This document shows positions 7,928 to 18,027 of a DNA stretch of 64,000 nt, one piece after another (the stretch's first letter is position 1; each line of letters begins with the position of its first letter). The stretch comes from Longimicrobium terrae (GTDB lineage: Bacteria > Gemmatimonadota > Gemmatimonadetes > Longimicrobiales > Longimicrobiaceae). Both the position numbers and the translations under genes were made by a program. The stretch is from positions 42,606 through 106,605 of the forward strand of contig NZ_JACHIA010000022.1 in assembly GCF_014202995.1 (NCBI RefSeq), written 5' to 3'. Under the pieces are notes generated by a model that searched no databases, was not told where the DNA came from, and worked only from the letters and a program-made list of their open reading frames with translations.

Positions 7928-8737
7928 ATGAGCAGTACGAGCATCCTGGACCGCATCGTCGCCACCAAGCGCGACGAGGTGAAGGCGGCCTCGGGACGCC
8001 TTGCGGAATACCGCGACATGACGCGGCAAGTGCCTGCACCGCGCGGCTTTGCGGCCGCCCTGACCCATCCGTCGCACGTGCGGCTGCTGGCGGAGGTAAA
8101 GCGCCGCTCCCCCTCCGCCGGCGACATCCGCCCGGGCGCCGATCCGGCCGCCATCGCCCGCGACTACGCCGCGGGCGGGGCCGCCGCGCTCTCCGTCCTC
8201 ACCGATCGCGACTACTTCGGCGGGGGGATGGACGCGCTGCACGCCGTGCGCGCCGCCGTGGATCTGCCCCTGATCCGCAAGGACTTCGTCATTCACCCGG
8301 TGCAGGTGTGGGAAGCGCGCGCGGCGGGGGCGGACGCCGTCCTCCTCATCGTCCGCATTCTGGATCCGTCGCAGCTGGCGGAGCTGCACGCGCTCATCCG
8401 CGAAACGGGGATGGACGCGCTGGTGGAGGCGCACACCGAGGCGGAGCTGGAGGTGGCGCTCGCCGCGGGCGCCACGCTGGTCGGCGTGAACAACCGCGAC
8501 CTGGACACCTTTGCCACCGACCTGGAACTGTCCATCCGCCTGGCGCCCCGGCTGCCGGAATCTGTCACCTACGTGGCGGAAAGCGGCATCCGCACGGCGG
8601 CGGACGTGGACCGGCTGGGCGCGGCGGGGGTGAACGCCATCCTCGTGGGCGAATCGCTGATGCGCCAGCCGGACGTGCGCGCCGCCGCCGCCGCCCTGGT
8701 GGAGCGTTCCCGCGCGCCGGGGATGCGCCCCGCATGA
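7928..8737 (+). CDS. trpC: Indole-3-glycerol phosphate synthase
   Basis: 269 residues from the ATG at 7928 (AAGGAA 9 bases upstream). TrpC closes the indole ring from CdRP. Family motifs present: ILDRIVATKRDEV at the start, LLAEVKRRSPSAG (catalytic Lys region), ALSVLTDRDYFGG, LIRKDFVIHPVQVWEARAAGADAVLLI, GVNNRDLDTF, VAESGI and ILVGESLM. It is a stand-alone enzyme, not fused to TrpF. It is the first gene after the divergent lexA and overlaps trpF by 4 bases. I see no leader peptide with tandem Trp codons upstream, so classical attenuation is not indicated. Confidence 0.97.
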   Translation: MSSTSILDRIVATKRDEVKAASGRLAEYRDMTRQVPAPRGFAAALTHPSHVRLLAEVKRRSPSAGDIRPGADPAAIARDYAAGGAAALSVLTDRDYFGGGMDALHAVRAAVDLPLIRKDFVIHPVQVWEARAAGADAVLLIVRILDPSQLAELHALIRETGMDALVEAHTEAELEVALAAGATLVGVNNRDLDTFATDLELSIRLAPRLPESVTYVAESGIRTAADVDRLGAAGVNAILVGESLMRQPDVRAAAAALVERSRAPGMRPA

Positions 8738-9384
8738 CGTGGCCCCCGGCGGTGAAAGTGTGCGGCCTGATGCGGCCGGAAGATGCGCTCGCGGCGGCGG
8801 AGGCGGGAGCGGACTACCTGGGGGTGATCCTTGCCCCTGGCGGGAAAAGGACCGTGACGGCGGAGCGGGCAAACGTTATACTAGGCGGCCTGCGTCCCCG
8901 CCGCGTGGGCGTGTTCGTGGACGCGGACGAGGCGGAACTGCGCGCGGCGGGCCAGGCGGCGGGGCTGCATGTTCTTCAGCTGCACGGAGATGAGCCCCCC
9001 GCGCTGGCGGACCGAATGCGCGCCGCGGGGTATGAGGTGTGGAAGGCCGTGCGCGTTCGCGAGGCCGGCGACGTGCTCGCCGCGGCGGAGCGCTACGCCG
9101 GTTCGGCAGACGCGCTGCTGCTGGACGGATACAGCGCGGCGGCCCACGGCGGCACCGGAACCGTGTTTCCGTGGGAGGCGGTGGCGGCCATCCGGGGCGG
9201 TCTTCCCGCCGGGCTGCGCATCATTGCCGCGGGAGGGCTGCGGCCGGACAACGTGGCGACGGCGGCGCGGCTTCTTCGCCCCGACGCGGTGGACGTCAGC
9301 AGCGGCGTGGAGCGGGAACCGGGTTTGAAGGATGCCGGCGCGGTGCGGGCCTTTGTACAGGCGGTCCATTCTCTTTCTCCCTGA
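8734..9384 (+). CDS. trpF: Phosphoribosylanthranilate isomerase
   Basis: 216 residues, starting in an ATGA overlap with trpC. It isomerises PRA to CdRP, the step before TrpC. Motifs: [12 protein letters not shown] with the catalytic Cys10 near the N-terminus, [32 protein letters not shown] with the catalytic Asp, [10 protein letters not shown] and VDVSSGVE at the phosphate-binding end. The overlap implies translational coupling with trpC. Confidence 0.96.
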   Translation: MTWPPAVKVCGLMRPEDALAAAEAGADYLGVILAPGGKRTVTAERANVILGGLRPRRVGVFVDADEAELRAAGQAAGLHVLQLHGDEPPALADRMRAAGYEVWKAVRVREAGDVLAAAERYAGSADALLLDGYSAAAHGGTGTVFPWEAVAAIRGGLPAGLRIIAAGGLRPDNVATAARLLRPDAVDVSSGVEREPGLKDAGAVRAFVQAVHSLSP

Positions 9385-9398
9385 CGGCAGTGACAGGC

Positions 9399-10601
9399 AT
9401 GGCGCTGGAAGCAGGAATTGCGGAGGCGGTTTCCGGGCGGTTCGGCGTGTTTGGCGGACGATTCGTTCCCGAAACGCTCATCACCGCGCTGGACGAGCTC
9501 ACGGAGGTCTACGCCGCGGCGCAGGCCGACCCCACCTTCTGGGATGAACTGCACGCGCTCTGGCGCGACTTCGTGGGGCGCCCCACGCCGCTGTACCGCG
9601 CCGACCGCCTGGGCGCGGCGTCCGGCGGCGCGCGCGTGTACCTGAAGCGCGAAGACCTGAACCACACCGGCGCGCACAAGATCAACAACTCGCTGGGGCA
9701 GGTGCTTCTCGCCCGGCGCATGGGCAAGCGCCGCATCATCGCCGAGACCGGGGCGGGGCAGCACGGGGTGGCCACCGCCACGGCGTGCGCGCTGTTCGGC
9801 CTGGAGTGCATCGTGTACATGGGCGAAGAGGACGTGCGGCGGCAGGCGCTGAACGTCTATCGCATGAACCTGCTGGGCGCGGAAGTCCGCCCCGTCAGCA
9901 GCGGCACGCGCACGCTCAAGGACGCCACCAACGAGGCGATCCGCCACTGGGTCACGCACGTCCGCGACACGCACTACATCATCGGCTCCGTCGTCGGGCC
10001 TGATCCGTATCCCCGCATGGTGCGCGACTTTCAGAGCATCATCGGCAAGGAAACGCGCGAGCAGATCCTGGCGGTGGAGGGACGGCTTCCCGCGGCGGTC
10101 ATTGCCTGCGTGGGCGGCGGAAGCAACGCCATCGGCATGTTCCACCCGTTCGTGGGCGACGCGGACGTGCAGCTTGTGGGCGTGGAGGCCGCGGGCGACG
10201 GGGTGGATACGCCGCGCCACGCGGCCACCCTCACCGCCGGGCGCCCGGGCGTGCTGCACGGCTGCCTGAGCTACCTGCTGCAGGACGAGGCGGGGCAGGT
10301 GGCGGAGGCGCACTCCGTGTCGGCCGGGCTGGACTACCCCGGCGTGGGCCCGGAGCACTCGCACCTCAAGGACAGCGGGCGCGCGACCTACACCAGCATC
10401 ACCGACGCGGAGGCGCTGGACGCGTTTGCGCGGCTGGCGCGGCTGGAGGGGATCATTCCCGCGCTGGAGTCGGCGCACGCCATCGCCCTGCTGCTGCGCG
10501 ACGGTGCGCAGTGGAAGGACGCCGGCCCCGTGGTGGTCTGCCTGTCCGGCCGCGGCGACAAGGACGTCGCCCAGGTCGCGGAAATGACCGGCGCCCGCTG
10601 A
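9399..10601 (+). CDS. trpB: Tryptophan synthase beta chain
   Basis: 400 residues. TrpB condenses indole with serine using PLP. The start at 9399 gives the usual N-terminus; an in-frame GTG lies 9 bases earlier. Motifs: [30 protein letters not shown] with the PLP lysine Lys94, [34 protein letters not shown] and [16 protein letters not shown]. It is the TrpB1 type that works with TrpA. Here trpA is separated from trpB by a 516-base gap and two signalling genes, whereas trpB and trpA are normally adjacent. Confidence 0.97.
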   Translation: MALEAGIAEAVSGRFGVFGGRFVPETLITALDELTEVYAAAQADPTFWDELHALWRDFVGRPTPLYRADRLGAASGGARVYLKREDLNHTGAHKINNSLGQVLLARRMGKRRIIAETGAGQHGVATATACALFGLECIVYMGEEDVRRQALNVYRMNLLGAEVRPVSSGTRTLKDATNEAIRHWVTHVRDTHYIIGSVVGPDPYPRMVRDFQSIIGKETREQILAVEGRLPAAVIACVGGGSNAIGMFHPFVGDADVQLVGVEAAGDGVDTPRHAATLTAGRPGVLHGCLSYLLQDEAGQVAEAHSVSAGLDYPGVGPEHSHLKDSGRATYTSITDAEALDAFARLARLEGIIPALESAHAIALLLRDGAQWKDAGPVVVCLSGRGDKDVAQVAEMTGAR

Positions 10602-11117
10602 CCGTCGTCCAGATCACCCGGCTGATTGATCGCCGGGTGATCCGATCGATGATTTATCGGGCGCTCCGCGGATGACCATCGAAATCTCCCGCTCGGGTGT
10701 CGTTGGATGATCCCGGTGATGATCATCGGAATCTTCTGCTGATGCGTCGCTGGATGGCGCGCGGCGGGTCATCCCGCGATCGTGGACCGGATCGCGTGCA
10801 CGTCGTCGGTTGATGTCCGTCATCGTCCGTCGATGCGGGTCCGCCGGATGAGCCTGATCGCCGGGGGATTCCGCGGGCCAACATCGGATGATGCATGTCA
10901 TCGTCCGATCGATGGTGGTCCTCGCCGGGTGATCCGCCGACCGGTCAGAGGATGCTCGTCATCTGATGAATGCCGGTCATCGCCGGATGATGCCGGTCGT
11001 AGAAAAGGTCGTGCGGATGGTCATCTCCGGATCACCCGCCGACTGCTGGATTGTACGTGATCGTCATCGCGCATCCCGTGTTGCCACACCTGCTACACTT
11101 CTGATTCCGCGCGTCCC
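10602..11117. repeat. 516-base GATGA/GATC-rich degenerate repeat region
   Basis: This gap holds no gene but is packed with short related words: GATGATC, GGATGA, GTCATC, GCCGGGTGATC and GATCACCCG in both orientations. A perfect 11-base-arm hairpin (GATCACCCGGC/GCCGGGTGATC) starts it at 10612-10642, and related pieces recur near 10925 and 11032. There is no regular spacing and so no CRISPR array. It looks like a decayed array of small palindromes. Confidence 0.65.
10612..10642 (+). terminator. Hairpin after trpB
   Basis: Perfect 11-base arms around a 9-base loop, starting 11 bases after the trpB stop. There is no T-run, so it may be only a repeat or a partial terminator. Confidence 0.4.
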
Positions 11118-12797
11118 GTGACCGTGACCCTGCCCTCCGCCGGCCGTTCTGACGCCGCCTCCCCCTGGGAAGGCGACGCTTCGGTGCGCGCGGACGTGCA
11201 GGAGGTGGCGCGCGGATTCGCCAAGGCGCTGCGCACGCACCTGCTGTACGAGGGGCACTCGCCGGCGCTGGACCGCTTCGTGGAGACGCTTCGCGAGCGC
11301 TTCGCCACGCTGTGGGAGCGGCTGCCGTACCTGGTGCTCCAGGTGGAGGAGAGCGCGCTGATCTGGGAGGGGACGGCCGCCTTTACGGGGGAGGAGCGCG
11401 ACAACCTCGCATTCTCCCTCTACAAGGACGGCGTCCGCGAGCTGACCTTTCAGCCCGGGTTCGAGGGCGACGACCTCACCGCGTTTCTGGAACTGCTGGC
11501 CCGCATCCACCGGCTGCGCGCGGACGAAGAGGACCTGCTGACGCTGCTGTGGGAGCACGACTGGGGCTACTTCCGCTACCGCTACGTGGAGCCGCTGTCG
11601 GAGGGCGTCAAGCTTCCCGAGGGCGGCGAGGGCGCGGCGGGACGCGCGTCGCAGCCGCCGCGCGAAGATCCGGCCCCGCTTTCCACCGTGTCCACCGAAG
11701 ACTTCCGCGAGGCGCTGTACTTCCTGGATGAAGGGGAGATGCGCCGGCTGGAGGGCGAGCTGGACAGGGAGATGCACCGCGACCTGTGGACGGACGTCCT
11801 GAACGCGCTGTTCGACCGGTTGGAGGACGGCGAGGCGGAGCGGCAGGGGACGGTGGTGGAGATCTGCGGCGACCTGCTTCCCACCCTGCTGGGCGCGGCG
11901 CGGCTGCAGACCGCCTCGTACATGCTGGGCGAGCTGGTGCGCATTGCCACCTCGCGCCGCCTGGCGCCGCCGGTGATGCGCGCGGTCCGCGGCCTGTTTG
12001 ACCAGATGGCCCGCGCCGACACCGTCGCCGAGCTGGCGCGCATCGTGGACGAGGCGGGCGAGGGGCTGAGCCGCGAGCACCTGTCGTCGCTCCTCTCCTT
12101 CTTTCCCCCCGAGTCGCTGGGCCCGCTGCTGCGCGCGGGGGAGAGCGCCGCGTCCGAGCACGCGCGCGCCGCGCTCATGGGCGCGGCGGAGCGGCTGGCC
12201 GGCGCCAACGCCGCCTCGCTGCGCGGATTCGCCTCCGACGCGGACCCCGGGATCGCGGCGGGCGCGGCGCGGCTCATCGGCCGGCTGCGGGTGACGGAGG
12301 CCGCGGCGGACGTGGCACGGCTGCTGGCCCGGCCGGAGCCCCGGCTGCGCCTGGCCGCGGTGGAGTCGCTGCAGGAGCTGCGGTCGCCCACGGCCAGCGG
12401 CGCGCTGGAAGGGGCGCTGGAGGACGCGGACCGCGAGGTGCGCGTGGCCGCGGCCCGCGCCATCTCCGCGCTGCGGTGGACGGCCGCCAAGCCGAAGCTG
12501 GAAACGGCGCTGGACAGCAAGCGGCTGCGCGAGGCGGACCTCACGGAGCGCATTGCCTTCTTTGAGGCGTACGGCGGATTGACGGGCGCGGAAGGAGTGC
12601 CGCTGCTGGACAAGGTGCTGAACGGAAAGAGCTGGCTGGGCCGGCGCGAAAGCGGCGAGATGCGGGCGTGCGCCGCGCTGGGGCTGGGACGCATCCGCCA
12701 CCCCGCAGCCGACAAGGCGCTTTCCGCCGCCGCCGCCGACACCGACCCCGTGGTTCGCAACGCCGTGGGCCGCGCCATCCGCGCGCTTCGCCAATGA
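11118..12797 (+). CDS. HEAT-repeat protein paired with an HD-GYP protein
   Basis: 559 residues from a GTG at 11118. The N-terminal 200 residues are helical (DVQEVARGFAKALRTHLLYEG) with no assigned fold. The C-terminal part (about 340-555) contains HEAT repeats such as ADVARLLARPEPRLRLAAVE and AARAISALRWTAAKPKL, the last ending in DTDPVVRNAVGRAIRAL. HEAT repeats are protein-binding scaffolds. The gene overlaps the following HD-GYP gene by 4 bases, so the two probably act together. It sits in the middle of the trp operon. The cytoplasmic location is inferred from the absence of a signal or membrane segments. Confidence 0.85.
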   Translation: MTVTLPSAGRSDAASPWEGDASVRADVQEVARGFAKALRTHLLYEGHSPALDRFVETLRERFATLWERLPYLVLQVEESALIWEGTAAFTGEERDNLAFSLYKDGVRELTFQPGFEGDDLTAFLELLARIHRLRADEEDLLTLLWEHDWGYFRYRYVEPLSEGVKLPEGGEGAAGRASQPPREDPAPLSTVSTEDFREALYFLDEGEMRRLEGELDREMHRDLWTDVLNALFDRLEDGEAERQGTVVEICGDLLPTLLGAARLQTASYMLGELVRIATSRRLAPPVMRAVRGLFDQMARADTVAELARIVDEAGEGLSREHLSSLLSFFPPESLGPLLRAGESAASEHARAALMGAAERLAGANAASLRGFASDADPGIAAGAARLIGRLRVTEAAADVARLLARPEPRLRLAAVESLQELRSPTASGALEGALEDADREVRVAAARAISALRWTAAKPKLETALDSKRLREADLTERIAFFEAYGGLTGAEGVPLLDKVLNGKSWLGRRESGEMRACAALGLGRIRHPAADKALSAAAADTDPVVRNAVGRAIRALRQ

Positions 12798-14245
12798 CGG
12801 AAACCGCCACCCACCCCGCGCTGGTTTCCGGCGACGAACGCGGCCTGCAGCGCCGCGGCCGCGACCTGCTGTTTTCCGTCAGCGGCGCGCTGCGGGCGCT
12901 GCAGCTGTATCCGCTGGAGAACCAGACGGTCGTCAACGCGCTGGCGGAGCTGCACGCCATCACCCAGGACCTGCTGGCGGCGGAAGAGCAGCTGACGGTG
13001 CGGTTCGTGGGCGACTTCTTCTTCATCAACGACCTGCGCCTGCGCATCGACCTGCAGAGCTACGCCACCTACGGCGCCGTGGGCCGCGCCCTGTCGCGCC
13101 ACGGCATCGGCGAGCTGGAGGTGTTTCGCGGCGTGGACGTGCCGGAGTGGACGGCGCTGCTGGCGCTGGTGAACACCGAGCCGGTGGCGGCGGACCCGTT
13201 CGGCGGCTTTCTGGAGCGGCTGGGGCGCACGGCGGTGCTGCACCTGGCCGTGGGCCCGGACCGCGAAAGCGAGCCGGACCTGCGCGACAACGAGGCGCGG
13301 CGCGTGGCCAAGCGGGCGTACGCGCAGACCGTGGCCGTGGCGCGCGAGGTGATGACGGGGCTGCGGATGGGCAAGGGCGTAAGCCTGCGCCCGGTGAAGC
13401 GCGCCGTGCAGTCCATCGTGGACCAGGTGCTGAGCAACGAGGCGTCCATCGTCGGATTGACGAATCTGCGCGACTACGACGAGTACACCTTCACCCACTC
13501 GGTGAACGTGTGCATCTTCAGCGTGGCGCTGGGCAAGAAGCTGGGGCTGAACAAGCACCAGTTGTACGAGCTGGGGCTGGGCGCGCTGCTGCACGACGTG
13601 GGCAAGGTGCGCATGCCGGTGGACCTCATCAACAAGCCCGGCGCGCTGACGGAGGCGGAGTTCGCCATCCTCAAGGAGCACCCGGCGGAGGGGCTGCTGC
13701 AGCTGTTTGACATGCGCGGCCTGGCGGAGCTTCCCCTGCGCGCCATGCTGATGGCGTACGAGCACCACATGAAGCTGGACCAGACGGGATACCCGATTTC
13801 GGTCCGCCCGCGCCAGCCCACGCTGTTCAGCCGCATCGTGGCCATCGCCGACGGGTTTGACGCGGCGACCAGCAAGCGCAGCTACCAGTCGCAGCCCTGG
13901 CCCGCGGACAAGGTGCTGCGCGAGATGCGCGACAACCCGGGGCGCGGTTTCGACCCGCTGCTGGTAAAGGCGTTCATCAGCATGACGGGGATCTACCCCG
14001 TGGGCAGCGTCGTCATCCTGGACAGCTTCGAGCTGGCGGTGGTGACGGCCCGCAATCCGCGGGCGGAGTCGGTGCACCAGCCCATCGTGCAGGTGATCTA
14101 CGACGCGCTGGGGATCCGGCTGGAGCCGCCGCGCACGCTGGACCTGGCCGAAACGGATCCGTCCACGGGACGGCCGCTCAGAAGCATCATCAAGACCACC
14201 GATCCCGAGCGTTACGGACTGCATGTCGGCGACTACTTCGTCTGA
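12794..14245 (+). CDS. HD-GYP domain phosphohydrolase
   Basis: 483 residues from the ATG at 12794, overlapping the HEAT gene by 4 bases. HD-GYP proteins hydrolyse cyclic di-GMP or related nucleotides. The N-terminal 200 residues carry no recognised sensor. The HD-GYP core is intact: FTHSVNVCIFSVALGKKLGL, LLHDVGKVRMP (HD at about residues 266-267), EHPAEG, AYEHHMKLDQTGYP (GYP at about 331) and RIVAIADGFDAATS. Its 3' end overlaps trpA by 23 bases, so trpA translation probably depends on it. The substrate is inferred from the family only. Confidence 0.93.
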   Translation: MTETATHPALVSGDERGLQRRGRDLLFSVSGALRALQLYPLENQTVVNALAELHAITQDLLAAEEQLTVRFVGDFFFINDLRLRIDLQSYATYGAVGRALSRHGIGELEVFRGVDVPEWTALLALVNTEPVAADPFGGFLERLGRTAVLHLAVGPDRESEPDLRDNEARRVAKRAYAQTVAVAREVMTGLRMGKGVSLRPVKRAVQSIVDQVLSNEASIVGLTNLRDYDEYTFTHSVNVCIFSVALGKKLGLNKHQLYELGLGALLHDVGKVRMPVDLINKPGALTEAEFAILKEHPAEGLLQLFDMRGLAELPLRAMLMAYEHHMKLDQTGYPISVRPRQPTLFSRIVAIADGFDAATSKRSYQSQPWPADKVLREMRDNPGRGFDPLLVKAFISMTGIYPVGSVVILDSFELAVVTARNPRAESVHQPIVQVIYDALGIRLEPPRTLDLAETDPSTGRPLRSIIKTTDPERYGLHVGDYFV

Positions 14246-15038
14246 TCCTTCGCTGCACCTCTCCTTTGCGGCCGCCCGCGCGGAAAACCGCGCCGCCCTG
14301 ATCCCCTACGTGACCGCGGGGCACCCCCGCACCACCGACACCGCCGCGGTGCTGGACGCGCTGGCGGAAGAGGGCGCGGACGTCATCGAACTGGGCGTGC
14401 CTTTCAGCGACCCGCTGGCGGACGGGCCCACCATTCAGCGCTCGTCGTTCGAGGCGATCGCGCAGGGGGTGGACGTGCGCTGGACGCTGGACCAGCTGGC
14501 GGACTTCCGCGCGCGCCACCGCACCTCCGTGGTCCTGTTCACCTACCTGAACCCGGTTCTGCGCCACGGCGTGGACCGCTTTCTGGCGGACGCGCACGCG
14601 GCGGGCGCGCAGGGCGTGCTGCTGACGGACCTGCCCGTGGGCGCGGACCCGGAGCTGGAGGGCAAGTTCGCCGCGTCGCCGCTGGACCTGATCCGCCTGA
14701 TCGCGCCGACCACGACGCCGGCGCGGATGCGGGAGATCGCCGCCGCGGCGCGCGGGTTTCTGTACTACGTGAGCCGTACCGGCGTGACCGGCGCGCAGGT
14801 GGAGCTGCAGGAGGGGCTGGCGGCGGAGGTGGAGACGCTGCGCGCGGCCACCTCGGTGCCGGTGGCAGTGGGCTTCGGCATCAGCACGCCGGAGCAGGCG
14901 GCCACGGTGGCGCGCGTGGCGGACGGCGTGGTAGTGGGGAGCGCGCTGGTGGAAACGCTGCGCACGGGCGGGGTGGACGAGGGGCGCCGCTTCGTGCGGG
15001 CGCTGCGGCACGCCGTGGACGGCGCCCGGCGGCCGTGA
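14223..15038 (+). CDS. trpA: Tryptophan synthase alpha chain
   Basis: 271 residues. TrpA cleaves indole-3-glycerol phosphate and channels indole to TrpB. Catalytic Glu56 and Asp67 lie in [17 protein letters not shown]; other motifs are [44 protein letters not shown] and [10 protein letters not shown]. The ATG at 14223 is inside the 3' end of the HD-GYP gene (23-base overlap). The 3' end overlaps the chemoreceptor-like gene by 4 bases (GTGA). The enzyme is normal; the neighbourhood is not. Confidence 0.97.
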   Translation: MSATTSSDPSLHLSFAAARAENRAALIPYVTAGHPRTTDTAAVLDALAEEGADVIELGVPFSDPLADGPTIQRSSFEAIAQGVDVRWTLDQLADFRARHRTSVVLFTYLNPVLRHGVDRFLADAHAAGAQGVLLTDLPVGADPELEGKFAASPLDLIRLIAPTTTPARMREIAAAARGFLYYVSRTGVTGAQVELQEGLAAEVETLRAATSVPVAVGFGISTPEQAATVARVADGVVVGSALVETLRTGGVDEGRRFVRALRHAVDGARRP

Positions 15039-17152
15039 ACGAGCCCCGCCTGGCGACGGCGACCATTCGCCTGCTGCAGGGATACGCGCGCTTTCTGCTC
15101 ATGGCGGGGGGCGCGGCCGTGCTTCTGGCGCTGGCGTCGGCGTTCCGCTGGGCGCCGGGGGCGTGGGGCGTGGTGGGCGCGATCCTCGGCGCGGCGGCGG
15201 TGGCGGGGCTGCGGATGGGCTCGGTGCAGCTGTCCAAGTTCAGCTACGTCACCATGACGGTGGTGCCGGTGGGCGCGCTTACGCTGCTGGGCGAGCCCGC
15301 CGCCGCCGTGTTCGCCGCGTGGGCGGGGACCGCCGCGGGCGACCTGCTGCGCCGCAAGGTGTGGTTCGCCTCGGCCGTGAACGCCGGGCGCGAGGCACTG
15401 GCCGCCGTGGCGGGGATCGCGGGGTACCTGCTGGCTTCGCGCGCGGTGGGGCTGGGCCCGGCGGACCTGGACCACGGCTACGCGCCGGCCTTTTCGCTGG
15501 CCGGGCTCCCCGTCCTGATCGTCTTTTTTCTGGCGTACTTCGCCGCCAGCCGCGGGCTCTTCTACTTTTCGCTCATCTTTCGCGGCAAGCTGACCGCGGC
15601 CGAGCGCAACGTGCTGCTGCGCTACGAGATCGTGTCCGCCGTGCTGGGGATGGTGGGCGCGGTGGGAGTCGCGTCCAGCTTCGCCTTTCTGGGGTGGCCG
15701 GGGCCGGTGATCATCGTGGCCTTCGTGGTGGCGACGGGGCTGGTGGCGCGGCTGCTGGTGGTGGAGGCGATTTCGTCGGAGGAGCTGCGCAAGGTGGCGG
15801 CGATGGAGTCGGTGATCACCGCCGGCATGCCGCTGGGCGAGTCGATGGCGGCCATCGAAGAGATGGCGGGGCGGCTGATCGAGTGGCGGTGGCTGCACGT
15901 GTACTCCGTGCGCGACGGCCGGCTGGTGATGATTCACCCGCCCATGGCGGACCCGGAGGGGCTGGACGCGCTGCAGCCGCTGCGCGAGCAGTCGTTCGCC
16001 ACGGGCGAGGCGGTGGCGATGTCGGACCTGCACCGCGGCGGGGTGGGGGGCGCGCGCATCCCCGTGCGGTCGCTGGTGCTGCAGCCGCTGCTGTACGGAC
16101 GCACCGCGCTGGGGCTGCTGGAGGTGGCGCACCACCGCCCGGACGTGTACCGCGGCCCGGAGCACCGGCTGATCGAGCGGTTCGCGCGGCAGCTGGCGCT
16201 GGCGCTGCAGCTGGACGGGCTGGTGCGGCCCATGACGGACAGCGCGCGCGAGATGGACGCGGCACTGCGTACGCTGGGCGGCCGGCTCACCAGCCTGCGC
16301 GAGAGCGGGCAGGGGGTGGCGAATACCGCGGCGGACATCCGCCAGCGCATCGCGGACCAGGGGCGGCGCACGGCGTTCGGGCTGCGGCTGACGGACGAGC
16401 TTTCGGCGTCGGCGCACGCCATGGCCACGGACGCGGGGGAGACGGCGGGGGCCAGCCGGGACACGCGCCGCCTGGCGTCGGAAAACCGCGGCGCCATCGC
16501 CGAGGCCATCGGGCGGCTGGTGGACCTGCGCGACTTCGTGGACGCGGAGGCGCGGGAAATGGGGGCGCTGGCCGGGACCTCCGCGCAGATCGCCAGCGTG
16601 GTGGAAACGATCCGCGCCATCGCCGACCAGACCAATCTGCTGGCGCTGAACGCGGCGATCGAGGCGGCGCGCGCGGGGGAGCACGGGCGCGGGTTCGCCG
16701 TGGTGGCGGACGAGGTTCGCAAGCTGGCGGACGACACGGGGCGCGCGGCGGTGCAGGCGCGCGACATGGTGGACGGCGTGCGCGGGCAGATGGCGACGGC
16801 GCTGGGGCGCATGCAGCAGGGCGCGTCGCGGCTGCAGGGGGTGGGCGACCTGTCGCGCACGGCGCTGGACTCGGTGGACCGCATCGTGGCCGCGGCGGAG
16901 GGGGCCGAGGGGCTCACGGAGCGGATGGCCGGGCGCGCGGACGAGCAGCGGCGGCGCATCGCCGGGCTGCGCGACGAGTTCGGGGCGGTGGCGGAGATCG
17001 CGGACCGCAACGGCGAGGGTGCCAGCGCGGTGGCGGACGCGGCGGCGCTGCAGGCGGAGACGCTGGAGCAGATTGAGCAGGCCACCGCGTCGCTGGCCGA
17101 CGTTTCGGAGCGGCTCACCGGCTACATCGCGCGGCTGCACGAAGTCAGCTGA
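15035..17152 (+). CDS. Membrane chemoreceptor-like protein (TM-GAF-MCP signalling domain)
   Basis: 705 residues from a GTG overlapping trpA by 4 bases. Residues 1-240 are strongly hydrophobic with about six to seven membrane spans ([50 protein letters not shown]). A GAF-like segment follows (about 255-395). The C-terminal 300 residues are helical with the conserved methyl-accepting hairpin tip [20 protein letters not shown] (about residue 528 onward) and [15 protein letters not shown]. No HAMP domain and no periplasmic Cache domain are seen. CheA/CheW partners are not in the window, so it may signal to unlinked che genes. A terminator follows at 17170-17207. Confidence 0.9.
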   Translation: MNEPRLATATIRLLQGYARFLLMAGGAAVLLALASAFRWAPGAWGVVGAILGAAAVAGLRMGSVQLSKFSYVTMTVVPVGALTLLGEPAAAVFAAWAGTAAGDLLRRKVWFASAVNAGREALAAVAGIAGYLLASRAVGLGPADLDHGYAPAFSLAGLPVLIVFFLAYFAASRGLFYFSLIFRGKLTAAERNVLLRYEIVSAVLGMVGAVGVASSFAFLGWPGPVIIVAFVVATGLVARLLVVEAISSEELRKVAAMESVITAGMPLGESMAAIEEMAGRLIEWRWLHVYSVRDGRLVMIHPPMADPEGLDALQPLREQSFATGEAVAMSDLHRGGVGGARIPVRSLVLQPLLYGRTALGLLEVAHHRPDVYRGPEHRLIERFARQLALALQLDGLVRPMTDSAREMDAALRTLGGRLTSLRESGQGVANTAADIRQRIADQGRRTAFGLRLTDELSASAHAMATDAGETAGASRDTRRLASENRGAIAEAIGRLVDLRDFVDAEAREMGALAGTSAQIASVVETIRAIADQTNLLALNAAIEAARAGEHGRGFAVVADEVRKLADDTGRAAVQARDMVDGVRGQMATALGRMQQGASRLQGVGDLSRTALDSVDRIVAAAEGAEGLTERMAGRADEQRRRIAGLRDEFGAVAEIADRNGEGASAVADAAALQAETLEQIEQATASLADVSERLTGYIARLHEVS

Positions 17153-17169
17153 TCGTCGTTTGATGGAGA

Positions 17170-17207
17170 AAAGCCGCGTCTCCGCTCGTGTGCGGAGGCG
17201 CGGCTTT
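17170..17207 (+). terminator. Terminator at the end of the trpA-containing operon
   Basis: Arms AAAGCCGCG and CGCGGCTTT, extended by TCTCCGC/GCGGAGG, form a 16-pair stem with one mismatch, 17 bases after the stop at 17152. Confidence 0.8.
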
Positions 17208-17234
17208 GTTCATCCCCTGGGTCTGCAAACTGCC

Positions 17235-17277
17235 CTCACGCGGAGGCCGCGGGGGTTCGCGGAGGTCGCGGGGGGGT
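17235..17277. repeat. C-rich repeat, copy 2 (reverse orientation)
   Basis: Reads CTCACGCGGAGGCCGCGGGGG then TTCGCGGAGGTCGCGGGG, the reverse complement of the units at 18902 and 19895. It abuts the end of the AbiEii-like gene. Confidence 0.75.
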
Positions 17278-18017
17278 CAGGGCAGGTGAGGCGCGGCGAG
17301 TTCGACGCACTCGTCCAGCACGAGGGTGATAGTCTGCTGGATCGAAGCTTCGTCGAATGGTCGCAGGAGCCGCAGCGGGAACGGGGCTGCAATGGAACGG
17401 CCTTTACCCTGGGCGACGGCGGTGCCGATCGTTGCGGCGTCCAGACCAGGATCCGACTCCATCAGATCCCGAATGACAGCTCGCGCACGATCTCGGAATT
17501 CGCCCTCGTGCGGAATCGCACCGCTCGGGTCTGGCCGGGTCAGGATGGCGTGCAGGTCAAGAAAATCGCGGACTTCAAAGCGGTCGCAGATCGCATGCAG
17601 CTTACCCGCACAGAGATCTCGATAAGATGCGACCTCAATTGTTTCGGTGGTCACCTCTCGAGGGGCCAGGCGAAACGATGAACTCGCTCCGAAGTCCAGC
17701 TTTACGGCAATCCCCGAATCGGAATGCCTCGCCAGAGCCCTGGCATGCCACGCACTGGGCGAACCAACCACTTCCAGGCTGAATCCCGAATCGGCGAGTA
17801 CTGGCGAGAGCACGCCAACGAAACCAGCCGCGTGGAAATCCGGATCGCCAAAGAAGTCCAAATCCTCCGACTCGCGGTGTCCCAGGAAGTACGCCGAGAG
17901 AGCGGTTCCGCCTTCAAGGTGCAGGGAGTGGATGTCATGGCGGCGTGCGGTTTCCGCGACGATGCGCATAAGTGCCGCATGCACGGGAGTAACAACTCCG
18001 GGAAGCGGGGTAAGCAT
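17277..18017 (-). CDS. AbiEii/AbiGii-type nucleotidyltransferase toxin
   Basis: 246 residues from the ATG at 18017. AbiEii-like toxins are nucleotidyltransferases that block growth, by family precedent through modifying tRNA or other targets, and can abort phage infection. The signature is clear: HLEGGTALSAYFLGHRESEDLDFF, with GG at residues 36-37 and acidic Asp52 and Asp54. Downstream YRDLCAGKLHAICDRFEVRDFLDLHAIL matches the conserved K...R...RDxxDL region of the family. The gene lies 10 bases after a small partner gene. The length fits the family's smaller members. Confidence 0.85.
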   Translation of the reverse strand: MLTPLPGVVTPVHAALMRIVAETARRHDIHSLHLEGGTALSAYFLGHRESEDLDFFGDPDFHAAGFVGVLSPVLADSGFSLEVVGSPSAWHARALARHSDSGIAVKLDFGASSSFRLAPREVTTETIEVASYRDLCAGKLHAICDRFEVRDFLDLHAILTRPDPSGAIPHEGEFRDRARAVIRDLMESDPGLDAATIGTAVAQGKGRSIAAPFPLRLLRPFDEASIQQTITLVLDECVELAAPHLP

Positions 18018-18027
18018 TCAATTCCCG

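Noticed and set aside
10602..11117. CRISPR array
   Set aside because: The GATGA words have no constant length or spacing and no cas genes are near.
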